A stretch of DNA of 64,000 nt. It comes from Chrysopilus asiliformis. Its lineage: Eukaryota; Arthropoda; Insecta; Diptera; Rhagionidae. The stretch covers positions 25,231,030 through 25,295,029 of the forward strand of contig OZ035962.1 of assembly GCA_964034945.1 (NCBI GenBank), written 5' to 3'. Under the pieces are notes generated by a model. The model had not been told where the DNA came from and ran no database searches. It saw only the letters and a program-made list of their open reading frames with translations. The position numbers and the translations under genes are program-made. Each line of letters opens with the position of its first letter. Positions within the stretch are counted from its first letter, which is position 1. Below are positions 32,070 through 44,110 of the stretch, piece by piece.

Positions 32070-34134
32070 TGATTCGTCTATTAATTTTATGCATTTTCTA
32101 CCTTAGATTGGAGGGAAGTCTTGTTGGGTAATCGACTAAATGCTTCGCAATCGAGTATCGTATGTGGGTTTCAACACTTTGCAAAATTTGCCCATCGAAT
32201 GCGGCCATTAAAACATAGACTTCAGTGTTTTGCGGTATAAAAAAATATTCTGTTTTACAAAGCCAACTATTGTCTTAATTTCGAAAGTATTGTTTTAGCT
32301 AGTTTTTTTTCTTCATATTATTTTCACAGCAGTGCAGAATAAATAAAAAAAAACTACCAAAGAATTGGCATGAAAAAATAAAAGAAAAATTTATTGATTT
32401 GACCGATTAGCCTGAAATTTGGTAAAGATCTGCAAATTACAGTTATAGGGTAATTTTGATTTATGTGAGTGAGAAATTTCCTCGAGAGATAACCTGTTTA
32501 ATAACGACAACCGGAACCATGTCTCTTCATCAGTTTAAGAGATATCTGGAGAGGGGGTAAGAAGGAAGGAGATTTGTGAAAAACAACAGAGCCTTGACAC
32601 TGCACATGAGCTAAGAACCTTATCAAAAAATGCGAAATTTTCGATTTCAAAAACGTAATGGTTGACAAATTGAATAAACAAGGCAATCATACTAAAGTAG
32701 CCATAACAACCCATGCTGAGATGAGATATTCGTTCACTGACCTGAAATTTCAATTAGAAATAAACAATTGGCAAAAATCTTGATAGCGGCCAATAAAAAT
32801 CTATCATTTGTACTTAACCACTACCAACTACAATATAATAGACTTACTATCAAAACGATGCGAAGAAAATGCTCAGCTAGCGAATAGCTCAAATAAATTC
32901 ATAATATATGTAAGTGCTAAATTTGCTGTGGGAGGGGGCGGGGGGATGGTGGTCGGTATTTTTACTGTGCTATCATAATTCCTCAATTGGACTTTAGTCG
33001 TTCACCACGAAAATGTTGAATAATCGAATTGAAATGAACGATCACGTTGTTGTGCCTGGTCAGTAAATAAATTTTGTCGCTGGAATATTGCATGTAGTTG
33101 TGCAAACGAAACATTTTGCAAAAATCGAAAAAAAATGGTCGCAACTAAGCTTAGAATCCGCTGGAAAAGCGGGAAATTTATTTTTACCTCTAACAATAAG
33201 TCAAAGAGAACTTTTTCTCACGTATCGGTTTCGATATTATTTGTGGTTTTTATAGCCAGTCCAAATGCGATTCTGGTGCTTTTAGTTAGAAATACCCTCA
33301 GTTAGCGGGTCATTTGAACGCAGTGACTTTGCATGTTCTGCGGGTCATTTTATAGGGCGTAGTATTGTGTGGTGATTATGCAACAGTTTTGCTCAATGTT
33401 TGTTCATAATTGGAGTAAATGGACTTATTCGACCTCCAATGGTATAACAGTCGCTGATATAAGCGTTCGACTGTCTACTGAACGATGATTTCCTGGTAAA
33501 TAATCTGATTATTCAATGAATTTATTATAATTACATGAATTTTAAATGATGAAAATTGTAAAACATGGAAAACCTCGTAACGGTGACTATGTGGTGTGAA
33601 AAATGCCCTGTAATCCTTTTGTATAGAGTTTAATTTTGCAACAAAGTGTCTAAGAAAAAACGCAATGCGTTACATTTGCTTGTAAGAGATGACATATTGT
33701 TTCTATTCTTTTTTTTTCGTTTGTGCAGGTTTCCGAAAATCTCTTCCTAATTTTTAGATCCAGATATATCCGATTGTAAACTATGGACTATCATCAGGTG
33801 CAGCTGAGCCACTTTTCACACTGGTTCAGTAAGATTTCGTCAATGCCAACCTGCTGGTTGGCTCAAACTCACATTAGGTAGACTCGTTTTGTCCGGCTTA
33901 TCCGCGGTCCGGTTTACACGGGATTACTGTATAGAGATAATAAGGATCGTGTGACCAAAACCGACCGAAATTTCTGTTTCGGCTTCTGCTTCAAAACTAG
34001 TACTTCAGTTCCGACCATAGATTTAAAAAAAAACTTTAAAGCTTAAAACAACTTCGGAGATTTAAAAACATCTAATCGGTTCTGAAAATCTCTTGAAAAA
34101 TCGAGTGCTTTCCAGTCGTTTGTTTCGGAGCGAG
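32070..34134. other. No gene recognised
   Basis: Moderately AT-rich. GACCGATTAGCCTGAAATTTGG (32400) is a scrap of the Helitron-like repeats. A G-rich run GGGAGGGGGCGGGGGG is at 32930-32945. At 33890-33930 TCCGGCTTATCCGCGGTCCGG resembles a pogo-like end but lacks a partner. Confidence 0.3.
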
Positions 34135-34137
34135 TAA

Positions 34138-35416
34138 AGCCCAATTCAGACTAACGATTGCGATTACGATTACAATTGAGCTTCTCGACCAATGAGATCA
34201 AAGCTTTCATGTCCCTATAATTGAAAGCTTTGATCCCATTGGCCGAGAGCCTTCAATCGGAATCGCGTTCGTAATCGCAATCGTAATCGCAATCGCAATC
34301 GCAATCGTAATCACAATCGCAATCGTAATCGTAATCGTAATCGTAATCGTAATCGTAATCGTAATCGTAATCGTAATCGTAATCGTAATCGTAATCGTAA
34401 TCGTAATCGTAATCGTAATCGTAATCGTAATCGTAATCGTAATCGTAATCGTAATCGTAATCGTAATCGTAATCGTAATCGTAATCGTAATCGTAATCGT
34501 AATCGTAATCGTAATCGTAATCGTAATCGTAATCGTAATCGTAATCGTAATCGTAATCGTAATCGTAATCGTAATCGTAATCGTAATCGTAATCGTAATC
34601 GTAATCGTAATCGTAATCGTAATCGTAATCGTAATCGTAATCGTAATCGTAATCGTAATCGTAATCGTAATCGTAATCGTAATCGTAATCGTAATCGTAA
34701 TCGTAATCGTAATCGTAATCGTAATCGTAATCGTAATCGTAATCGTAATCGTAATCGTAATCGTAATCGTAATCGTAATCGTAATCGTAATCGTAATCGT
34801 AATCGTAATCGTAATCGTAATCGTAATCGTAATCGTAATCGTAATCGTAATCGTAATCGTAATCGTAATCGTAATCGTAATCGTAATCGTAATCGTAATC
34901 GTAATCGTAATCGTAATCGTAATCGTAATCGTAATCGTAATCGTAATCGTAATCGTAATCGTAATCGTAATCGTAATCGTAATCGTAATCGTAATCGTAA
35001 TCGTAATCGTAATCGTAATCGTAATCGTAATCGTAATCGTAATCGTAATCGTAATCGTAATCGTAATCGTAATCGTAATCGTAATCGTAATCGTAATCGT
35101 AATCGTAATCGTAATCGTAATCGTAATCGTAATCGTAATCGTAATCGTAATCGTAATCGTAATCGTAATCGTAATCGTAATCGTAATCGTAATCGTAATC
35201 GTAATCATAATCGTAATCGTAATCGTAATCGTAATCGTAATCGTAATCGTAATCGTAATCGTAATCGTAATCGTAATCGTAATCGTAATCGTAATCGTAA
35301 TCGTAATCGTAATCGTAATCATAATCATAATCGTAATCATAATCGTAATCGTAATCGTAATCGGAATCGTAATCGTAATCGTAATCGTAATCGTAATCGT
35401 TAGTCTAAATTGGGCT
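34138..35416. mobile_element. Foldback Tourist-like MITE with hexamer expansion in one arm
   Basis: Outer ends: AGCCCAATTCAGACTAACGA (34138) and the inverse TCGTTAGTCTAAATTGGGCT (to 35416), one mismatch. TAA lies on both sides (34135-34137, 35417-35419). A second pair of arms sits at the centre: 34175-34209 and 34222-34257 around a 12-base loop. The whole element is therefore a long palindrome. The left arm between outer end and centre holds only a few ATTACG/ATTGCG units, while the same place in the right arm holds about 1.1 kb of AATCGT. Non-coding. Confidence 0.8.
34321..35402. repeat. AATCGT hexanucleotide array, about 180 units
   Basis: Almost perfect AATCGT repeats (ATTACG on the other strand). 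The few changes cluster near the right end (AATCAT at about 35201 and 35318-35336, AATCGG at 35361). To the left (34259-34320) the units are mixed with AATCGC. It is not the insect telomere unit TTAGG. The 377-codon minus-strand frame of alternating Ile and Thr is an artefact of the array. Confidence 0.98.
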
Positions 35417-35474
35417 TAAGAAGCGGGTTTTTCATGCTTTCCTAGGAAGTGCTTGAAATTTTACTCATTGGGAT

Positions 35475-35884
35475 ATATCGCACATGGTCCCGTAGACTGT
35501 AGTATCTCAAAAAAATGTGTTTTTGAGTAATTATTCCATTATGTAAAGGAAAATTGACTGAATCAAATGAAAAACAAATTTAAATGTAAACGTAGTCCTA
35601 AAATTTATTTTTTTTTGGTTTTTTAAATTCCCATTTTTTAAAATTTAAATTGATTTTGTGGAAAACAAACCTATCTCTATCTTTTATTATTGCAAAAAAA
35701 AAAAAAAATGAAGCAAATGATCTGTAAATTATTATCAAAAGAGTAATAAATTGAAATATTACTGTACAGACAACAGAAAAAACAATTATTGATAAACAAT
35801 TATTTTGAAATGAAAACTTTGAATGCGTTTTTCTCAAAATGGCCGATTTTGAGATACTACAGTCTACGGGACCATGTGCGATAT
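35475..35884. mobile_element. MITE with 38-bp perfect TIRs
   Basis: ATATCGCACATGGTCCCGTA (35475 on) is exactly inverted at the right end (to 35884), and the match runs 38 bp through CTGTAGTATCTCAAAA. The boundary within ATAT is ambiguous, so the target duplication may be TA, TAT or ATAT. The 410-bp interior is AT-rich and non-coding. It lies only 58 bp from the hexamer element. Confidence 0.7.
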
Positions 35885-35938
35885 CACGGGACGTCCGGGG
35901 CCCCGTTCTGATTTTTAATTTTTAAGTGACGTCGAAGG

Positions 35939-36394
35939 GTGGCATCGAAAGCTAGTACATTATATAAACGGTATTTCTCTAAGACTTGGAAAGAATTTGT
36001 CGATCCAAAAAATGAAGAGCCGACGTTTGTAAAAAATTTACGTCCGCAATCTTTCAGTTCAACCAATGTAAAACTTCTACTATTAACAATTCTTTTCCCT
36101 ATTCGTATATTCCTTATAATAAAAATAAAGTAAAGAATGCATTTTTTTTGAAACATTGTCAAGCATTTGAAAAAAAAAAAACGATGTAAACCGGGCTGTC
36201 AGAATGCCTCGGTTTTGAATTCGATATATTTATTTGATACGTTATTAAAAGGTATTAAGTTATTAAGAGTAATTATCATTGGAGGTGTTATTTACACAGA
36301 ATTCCAAATGATTTCTCAAGTGGTTAATATTTTCCTATATATGCAAGTACCTTTTGATAAATATTTGAGAACGACATCGTCGGCTGTCAGTTGA
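35939..36394 (+). other. Two small unrecognised open frames
   Basis: 35939-36133 encodes MASKASTLYKRYFSKTWKEF and ends in a hydrophobic tail. 36167-36394 encodes a Lys-rich start, then a hydrophobic stretch. They are separated by a stop and an A-run. Composition is more protein-like than nearby frames, but no family is recognised and no splice signal or promoter stands out. Confidence 0.15.
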
Positions 36395-36549
36395 TTAGAC
36401 TTGATGTCACCCGCGCAAATTTCTTGATAATTGAATCAGCGGCGATTTCTAAGTAGTAGATATCTTTAATAAATTGTTTACGTAAGCGAATGAGAGTGCA
36501 AAACATTTTTGTTATTTAGCTAATTTGACATTGAATAATATGAATGATA

Positions 36550-36553
36550 AAAA

Positions 36554-36586
<33 letters not shown>

Positions 36587-36587
36587 A
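36550..36587. repeat. AAT microsatellite
   Basis: Near-perfect (AAT)n with one interruption (ACT). Confidence 0.9.
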
Positions 36588-36789
36588 TGACCACGGTCAC
36601 CGGGTATTCTAATGACGCATTCAAATGTAATTTAGTTTGACTTATTGAGCTTTAAGATTAATGGTTTTATTTGAGTAGAGAACATTTTAGTAATAAGGAA
36701 TCAATAAACACTTATAGAAATTTACTATTTATAAATTCTGATCTAATTTTAGATACAACTAATGTTAATTCACATTTTAGACAGATGAT

Positions 36790-37290
36790 GTAAAATGTTT
36801 TTACCCCCGACGGAACGGACAGGATATATGCGTTTGGTGTGAGAGTTTGAGTATTTGTTTGTTCCTCCGTCAAAACTTTTGATCCATTCAACCGATTTTG
36901 GACCTGTTTTTGACATTCGGCTCGACATTACGCGGAAAGTTATAGTGCAAAAAACATTTATTTTCACCCCCTCTCCTTATATATTTTGATCCACTGAATC
37001 GATTTTGGTGGCCTCCTCGCTATTGTGTTTGACAGAATAGATGGAATGTTTCTCTATACAAGATTTCGTCTTCCCCCCCAATTCTAAACCCGCTCTCCTT
37101 TTATCTTTTAATCCACTGAACCGATTTTGATCACGTTTTCGCTATTGCGTTGGAAATTATAGAAGAAATGTTTCACTCTACAAGAACTCGCCCTCCCCAT
37201 AACTTTAAATTCGTAGTTTTATATCTTTTGGGTCGCTGAATCGATTTCTATCTCGTTTTCACAATCTTAAAAAAAATTGTGAATCTAAAA
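36790..37290. repeat. Diverged tandem repeat, unit about 110-120 bp
   Basis: Four to five units, each with TATCTTTT(A/G)ATCCACTGAA-type and CCGATTTTG words followed by GAAATGTTTC-type and CCCTCCCC-type segments. A further piece is at 39020-39060 and a related one at 61500-61690. Non-coding dispersed repeat, class unknown. Confidence 0.5.
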
Positions 37291-38931
37291 ACACATTATA
37301 AACATAAGAAAATCTACAATTGCCAGGAGGAACTCATCAAATACTTTATATGAAGACAGATCAAATGTTTATTTAAAAAAAAAACCATTTGTATAGGGGA
37401 GGGGGAAAGCAGTGGTCCCATTGGATTTTGATGTATGGAAGAGTTTTGTAAAATTTTATTTTAAACACTTTTTGCCTTTATAAATTTGTCCATATAATTC
37501 ACCGTTTTCGAGAAAATTGCAAAAAACTGTTTGGGTTGTATGGGAACGGGGGAAACAATGGTCCGATTTTGCCTGTTCATGAACTTAGCCTTGCCATTTA
37601 CGATTTCATGTTTATTTAAGTATTGAATGTGTTAACCATATGTTTCAACTGGCTTAGCTGCGCCTAATGAAGGTCTCCAGAAATCAAACTAGAAGCCGAA
37701 TTTCTATAATAATGCCTATCTCAATTGTAAAAACTAACAAACCTGCAAACAGATTTGTTAAAATTCAGTTTTTTCTCTAAATTTATGGGAAACTGTTCTG
37801 CTTCTAACTCGCTCACATTTCAATTTTGCTTATCTTGCAAACATCTTAAATTGAATTTCCCTTAAATCACCAATCGTTTTTCAATTGCTTTGATTTTTCC
37901 TTCTTTGAATTTCCCTCATTTGCATTTTATTCTATCCTTGAATAAATATTCACCATTTTATCCTTGCTGGTATTGTGACGCTTAATCATTTAGTGGAATG
38001 TCAATGGATGACTGGAAAATAAAGGAATATCCACATAGAATGTGGGTAACGAGGTGTAAGAAAAACAATTTTCACAGATGTCTCTTTTTTCTCAGCTATA
38101 GTGAATTGATCCGTGCCGAACAAAGGAAAAATCGCTGAGTAAAGGAAAATGGGTGAAGGTTACCATTTGACAGGGTAACGATGGTCTTGCGAAAGCTGCA
38201 AGATCTCCACTTTGAACACCCGGCAATAGACTCAGAAAAAAAATGCCGAAAATTTAAGAAAGAAACCGCAATCTGAGATAATTTTCAGCAATTGGTTTCT
38301 CAGATTTTGGTTCCCAGAATGAAAATATTTTTAGAATTTTTGTTTCGGTATTTCAGCTGGATTGTTGCTAAATAGAAACGTTGCTAGGCTTCGCCTTTCG
38401 AGCATTTTTCGGGCGAGTGAACGCTGTTGACATTGACATTTAAGAAAGTTCATTTTCCTCTGGTTTTTTGAAGTTTTTCCAAATCAGAAATTTCTTCTAG
38501 TTCCTAGGGATATTTTTTTCTTTATATCTTTTAGTTGGCACGCAAAAAAAGATTAAAAAGCCGTTTCAATTTAAAGTTTCTTTTCAAATTTCTAAAGTTT
38601 TTTTTTGACGAAAATTCTTGAAAAAATTCTTGAAAATCAAATGCAAACATAAATTTAGAACTCTAATGTAATGTAGGAGAAAGTTATGAAGGAGAAAGTT
38701 ATGTAGGAGAAAATTGTTTTTTAAATATGCTTTTCCTCCGGAAAACGGAATAATTTCGAAAAGCATCTTCCATTTGTTAGGTGGAAAAAGAGGGTGACGT
38801 GACTAGCCTGATTGATTTTTTTCTGTTCAAGAAACTGTTCCAGGTGTACGTAAAATTGTGAAATAGGTTATGCGAAAAAAATTGTATTTTCATTCAGAAA
38901 TTTAAAAAAAAAACTCATATGCTGCTTTAAC
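37291..38931. other. No gene seen
   Basis: AT-rich. Part of it (37385-37610: GGGGGAAAGCAGTGGTCC, TTCATGAACTTAGCC) is related to the start of the R1 copy near 54.85 kb. GACTCAGAAAAAAAATG at 38230 looks like a lone MITE end. Confidence 0.3.
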
Positions 38932-39553
38932 TAGGGTGACCATATTTATTTTAAGTCAATCCAGGACAGTAAGTGAGAGGCTGAGGATGGATGGCTAAAA
39001 TGAAGACCTTCCGCGTAACTTTAAAGGCCCTCTCCTTGTATCTTTTAATCCACTGAACTGTTATGAACGGGGTGAGGGGCGAGAAAAATAACTATAATGG
39101 ATTATCAGCGAAGCATCCAGTTTCATATAAAAAATAACACATGACTTGCGCGCAACCAATAAAGTTAATCCGAGGGAAGTTAAATTAATCAATGTACGCC
39201 GCAAGTGAATTATTTTTACACACAATACATCGCAATTATTGAAATTAGGAGCCACACAGTCTCTAACTCATTTTGTAGTGGTATTTACGTTTCATAAAAT
39301 AAATAAATGCTACTGAAAGCGTAAAAATAACAAAAAACAAAACGCACCGCTGGCAAAAATCCCTGAGAAACATCTCTCGGCGGAAATCCGTCGAAAAAAT
39401 GCGCCGCAGGTAGACAAAAGATAATTTAAAATACGTTTTGCATATTTAGTGATAGGTTTTTCTATCATTTGTTAAATTATAGCACCAAATTGTATAATCT
39501 GGGACAAAAGTTTAGTTTCCGGAAGGGGTAATATCAGACGTATGGCCATCGCA
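38932..39553. mobile_element. hAT-like element, degraded right end
   Basis: The left end TAGGGTGACCATATTTATTTT is intact. The right end reads CGTATGGCCATCGCA, with changes at several TIR positions. Interior GCGCCGCAGG motifs are at 39344-39410. The 8-bp flanks do not match, so the right boundary or the copy is damaged. Part of the interior was replaced by a piece of the 36790-37290 repeat. Confidence 0.5.
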
Positions 39554-40076
39554 GAACCGTTCCAAGACAAAGCGACGCCCGAGGCAAAATTTGTTTTTCT
39601 TGAACTCAAGTTTACTTCTGGCTATTGCTAATTTTTGGCGACACTTAGTCTCGGTCTTAGGTTTCCATAATTATAGAAAAAGCCTTTTTTAAGTTTGATT
39701 TTCAAATTATCTAAAAGAAATTTTATAAAAACAATATCTGGAAATACTAAAAACCGAAAAGAAATTAATCGCAAAACATATAAGTCGCTAACGATGTAAT
39801 GAAAACATTACTTAAGGACAAGATAAAGGTTACGAGACAACGGAGTGTATTTAAAACTAGATTGTATGTACTAACATTAATTGCAGTTCACTATTATTCC
39901 GTTCAGATACGAATATTTATAGAACACGGCAATAAATTTATGTTGCTGCAATTTTAGCCACACCTTTGGCTATTGGCAATAATTATGCAACGTGAACAGA
40001 AATTTCGATGCATTCCAGTTGGATTTTATATTAAAATTTTAATGCGCAACAAATGGTGGTTCGAAACCACTTTTAT
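39554..40076. other. No gene seen
   Basis: AT-rich, no element ends or convincing open frames. Confidence 0.35.
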
Positions 40077-40078
40077 TA

Positions 40079-41097
40079 CACGGCAAAAAATCCTGGAGTA
40101 CTTTTCAATCCAAAAATTCTATTAGACAAAATTCCAATACAATTTTTTAATACAGATTAAATAGGATTTCGTGAGTTGCAATTTGCAGATGCAGGAAAAA
40201 ATTTACACCAGATATTTGAAAAGGCATATATTGTCGTTCGTGGTATTGCAAATTAAATTTTGTATTTATTTTTTCTAAATCTAATCCCTTTTCAGTCTTA
40301 AAAAATCTTAAAAACCCCATTTCAAAACAGAAAATGTCGAAAACGGCGAAAATTTTGGAAGGTTTAAAAGTTTACATACGCTCTCAAGACAGAAAAATTA
40401 TTAATTTCGAGAATTCTTATAGAAGAGGTAACATTTGTTGTAGTTCGGAATGCTAAAAAAAAATTATTTAGATTGACCACATATTTTTTCGTCTTTGAAG
40501 TCATTAAAAAGCATTTTCATGATCGCCGTGATGCCCCGAATTCCTCAAAATTCAATTAAATCAAAACATAGCATCAGAGAACTTATAATATATGTAAATT
40601 TATTTAAAAAAATGAATTTTTTAAACTTTTCAAAACTTTAAATCCATGCAAATATTAAAATTACTGACCTTTTGTTATTAGTTATGTATTTTTATGTTTT
40701 TAAATTTTTTCTTTAAAATAAATTAGTTTAAAACAAAAATTCCAATTTTATTTGCAATTCTAGAGAAGATTCAATTATTTGAGTAAGTATAAAAATAGAT
40801 TAGAATCCAATATATTTTTTTTATTAAATTTTAATCCAAAAAGTATTAAACAATATAATGAAATTTTAGATTAAAATGTAATCCAATAGTATTACATCAT
40901 TGTAATCCAAGCATTGCTATTTTTCAATCCAATTTGTATTAGAAAATTTTAATATGTTTTTGGATTGCAAGTCAATATAAAAAAGATTAAAAAAATATTT
41001 TTAATCCAACCACTAGATTAAAATCTAATCCTATTTTGGAGTGGACCTATATGTAATCCAGTTTTGATTGAAAATCACTCCAGGATTTTTCACCGTG
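40079..41097. mobile_element. TA-flanked non-autonomous DNA transposon, CACGG ends
   Basis: CACGGCAAAAAATCCTGGAG (40079 on) is inverted at the right end as CTCCAGGATTTTTCACCGTG (to 41097). The match extends into TTTTCAATC-AAAA. TA flanks both sides (40077-40078, 41098-41099). The sub-terminal kilobase repeats AATCCAA/TTGGATT words in both orientations. No transposase frame. TA duplication suggests the Tc1/mariner group, but the ends are not typical. Confidence 0.65.
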
Positions 41098-41099
41098 TA

Positions 41100-43435
41100 G
41101 TAATCTATATTAAATTCGTAATCTATATTAAACTTAAGATTCCATTCGACTAACGACAAATTACGACGTGTCGGTATTTCTTCACGGATATTTAAGGTTT
41201 TCTATCATATCATATTCACGAAAAATTGGAAAAAATTGTTAAGTAATTCCTATTCCTGGAAATATATTTAGAATTTCTTATACTACTTAACCCACTTGAA
41301 AAATCTGGTTTGAAAAGGGCGAACTTATGAAACTGGACAGTATCTGAAAGGTGCCTGCGGTTTTGATATTTTTAGAAATACTTTGAAAAAGCCCTTATTC
41401 TATATAAGGATTTCTGGAAGAGAAGGAAATTATTTCAGAATGGAAGTTCACATGCTGGGCGGTTCATGCAATCAATTTCTACATGAATTTGGTATGCGAT
41501 TAAGTAATAAAAATATCATATTTTTGTTTTTGGGATTTTGATTTCTTTTTTTCACAAATTCTTCTAGTCATTGGAATAACCATTTTCTTGTTATGAAAAT
41601 GAAGGCTGGCAATAATATTTTCATTCATATTTATGAACAAATCAAAACAATTCATTGAAATCTTCCGAAAATAATGCAAAAAAAAAAAATATCACCCATG
41701 TAGGAAATATTTACCAGATGTTTGTGTTTCTATTTTTATAAATTAAGATGGTTTTTATCGACAAACCTTAATTCGCATAGCCGTATACAAGCATATCTTA
41801 TAATTTTATATCTATTTACAAAAAAAAGGGATTTTCGTACACTCTTACTTATGGAGTTCTGCCGAACCAATTTTAATGATTATTTTTTTAAATGAACGCT
41901 GCTACTGTGTAGGCTTACAGAAAAATCTAAAAAGTCGCGATTTTCACTGGAATCCACAATTTTTTGCTTTCAAATTATCGAATTGAAATCAACAAAAATA
42001 AACGTCTAATAAATAATCCCTGCCGGAAAAGTCGATCGGTCATTCACAATCGAGCTCGAAAATTTCCCAAAACATTTTCAGGGACGAAAAAGCGATAAGT
42101 CCGACTTTCGGGAAAATTTGATTCTCAAATATATTTTTATATGAACTAAAATTTTATTCGTCGGAGGTTATAGTGTAAATTGTGCTGAAACGTAGATATT
42201 TTATAAGAAAGTCATGTGCTGTTCATATCCGATATTTTAAATAAAAATCCAAACCTTTTTTCGTGAAATGAAAATATAGTTTTTTTTTTTCAAGAATTTT
42301 TATCTACAAAAAACGAAATTGAAATAATTGTAAGGAAAATTTTATGATTATACCACTGCAAAATCGACTTAAAAGTGGAAACTCGAATTAAATTCCTTGG
42401 CGTTTATTTACAAAATTCATGGCGCTGACCTTGAATTTTTGCCAATTAAAAATGTAGAAAATTACGCGATAATAATTATCGTGGAAAATATCTGTTTGTA
42501 CGTTTAGCACATCTAAAACTAAAAGTTGTACAGAAAAAGAAACATCAGCAAAGAAAATCGCTGAGATGGTTCGGTAATCTCAAAGGCGAAAATTTGGCAC
42601 CAGCACGTGCGGTAATTTATATATGTCCAACTCTGAACATGCGGAATATTCGCCACGAGCGGTTTTTTCATATTAAACATAAAGTACGATACATATGACG
42701 TGATCCACCCCCTGTTGTGCGGCGAAATATGGAAAATCATCAACAATCGCTAATTTTTGGCAAGGGACATTCATATTCGGTTGGAAGAAAATTATCGGTC
42801 AATGTGTGGTCTGTCCTAATGTCGGAAAATTTAGATTTCGATTTCAATCAGGACTGATTTTCTCATCTTGTGACAGTCAAAATGCCACATAATTGACGAA
42901 TTGTAACATAGAATGTAAACGATGCGATCGTTGACGATAGGCACATGAAAATTTTGTATCGATTTTAAGGGGAAATCGCTGACCTACAGAGCTGAAGCCA
43001 AATTTTATGTAATTTAATATACGCATAATAAAATTTTCTTGTGAAGAGCTAATTTTCATGATGATTATGTGGGAAAATTGTCTTGAGACCAAGTAAAATT
43101 CTTCTCTTGATTTTGATTAATTAATTGTTTTTCACAACATTTCCCGACGTCTTATATAATTGCTTCAAAATAAATCTCTATTTTATGTTCACAATTTATT
43201 TCAATTAAAATTTGTATTTAGGGATTTGGGAAATGGGTAGTTTCGAGGGGACCTATTAAAATTTTCCAAAAATATAACTTAAAAGATGTTTATAAATAAA
43301 TGAGAAAAACGAGAGTATCCTTAGCCAAATTTAAGGTCTAATTCAGTAACTCGAAAACCATAATTCCGATTGAACTTAAATTTTAGCGCATGTCGTTTAA
43401 TCCATAGCAACCGCGAAAACTTTCATAGAAACAAC
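41100..43435. other. No gene recognised
   Basis: Largely unique-looking AT-rich sequence with scattered short frames on both strands, none with family resemblance. Possibly intronic. Confidence 0.3.
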
Positions 43436-43439
43436 GAAA

Positions 43440-43545
43440 AGAAGGTAGGGAAAGGGGAAAGGGAAGGGGAAGGGGAAGGGGAAGGGGAAAGCGGGTTCGA
43501 AATGCCGAACGTTAGCGTATTGTATTTTTTGGACAACCCCTAACA
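43440..43545. repeat. AAGGGG purine tract and GGGGCTGTCC-family end
   Basis: Several GGGGAA units (43456-43490) are followed by GGTTCGAAATGCCGAACGTT and TTTTTGGACAACCCCT (to about 43543), the same order as in 5296-5620. The left end is not clear. Confidence 0.45.
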
Positions 43546-44047
43546 TGAATTTTCATTTAGAAATTTCTACTGCATTGCGAACGCTATACATAAGTATTAA
43601 TTCCAGTTTTATATTCCGAATTCGAAAGGAAACAAACAAAAAGCACCATGAAACCAAAATAGTTTGGAAAAATCTAAGGATTAAAAGTTTTCATAAACTA
43701 AATCACTGAGGATTTTCTTTACATTTTTATCGTAAAATTCCGTTGCGAAAAACTTTCTAAGTAACTTAATCTCTTTAGAAAACTAAAACAATGAAGATTA
43801 AAAAGATTCACAGAAAATTGCTTCAAATGGAAAATTCTACCATTATTGTAGAGTGCTTACAACGTTCCATTACCTATAATGAAGTTTTACGTTTTACAAA
43901 TCCAAGCAATTAGTGTTTTTAATCGGATATTATTGAAATTATCCATTGCAATCCTTACAAGGGATAATCTCAGTTTTTGTAACATATTTGGATATCGATT
44001 TTTATTAAAAACTAAAAAAAGTTGCTAAAACCAATATACAGTGACAG

Positions 44048-44110
44048 GTTGGTTTAGTGGGTAAGGTACTCACTTTGGATGCCGAAAGCATTAGAATTTT
44101 TCAAATTTGG
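44048..44110 (+). repeat. tRNA-like head, possible SINE remnant
   Basis: GGTTGGTTTAGTGGGTAAGG resembles a pol III A box, followed by TACTCACTTTGGATGCCGAA as in an anticodon arm. The B box region (TTTTTCAAATTT) is decayed. It is not a functional tRNA gene because arms beyond the D arm do not pair well. Confidence 0.3.

Noticed and set aside
33890..33930. Pogo-like end TCCGGCTTATCCGCGGTCCGG
   Set aside because: No inverted partner or TA-flanked border could be found nearby.
34207..35340. 377-codon open frame of alternating Ile and Thr, minus strand
   Set aside because: A hexamer without stop codons is open by necessity. It lies fully within the AATCGT array.
34321..35402. Telomeric repeat
   Set aside because: The unit is AATCGT/ATTACG, not TTAGG or TTAGGG, and the array is bounded by transposon ends inside a chromosome.
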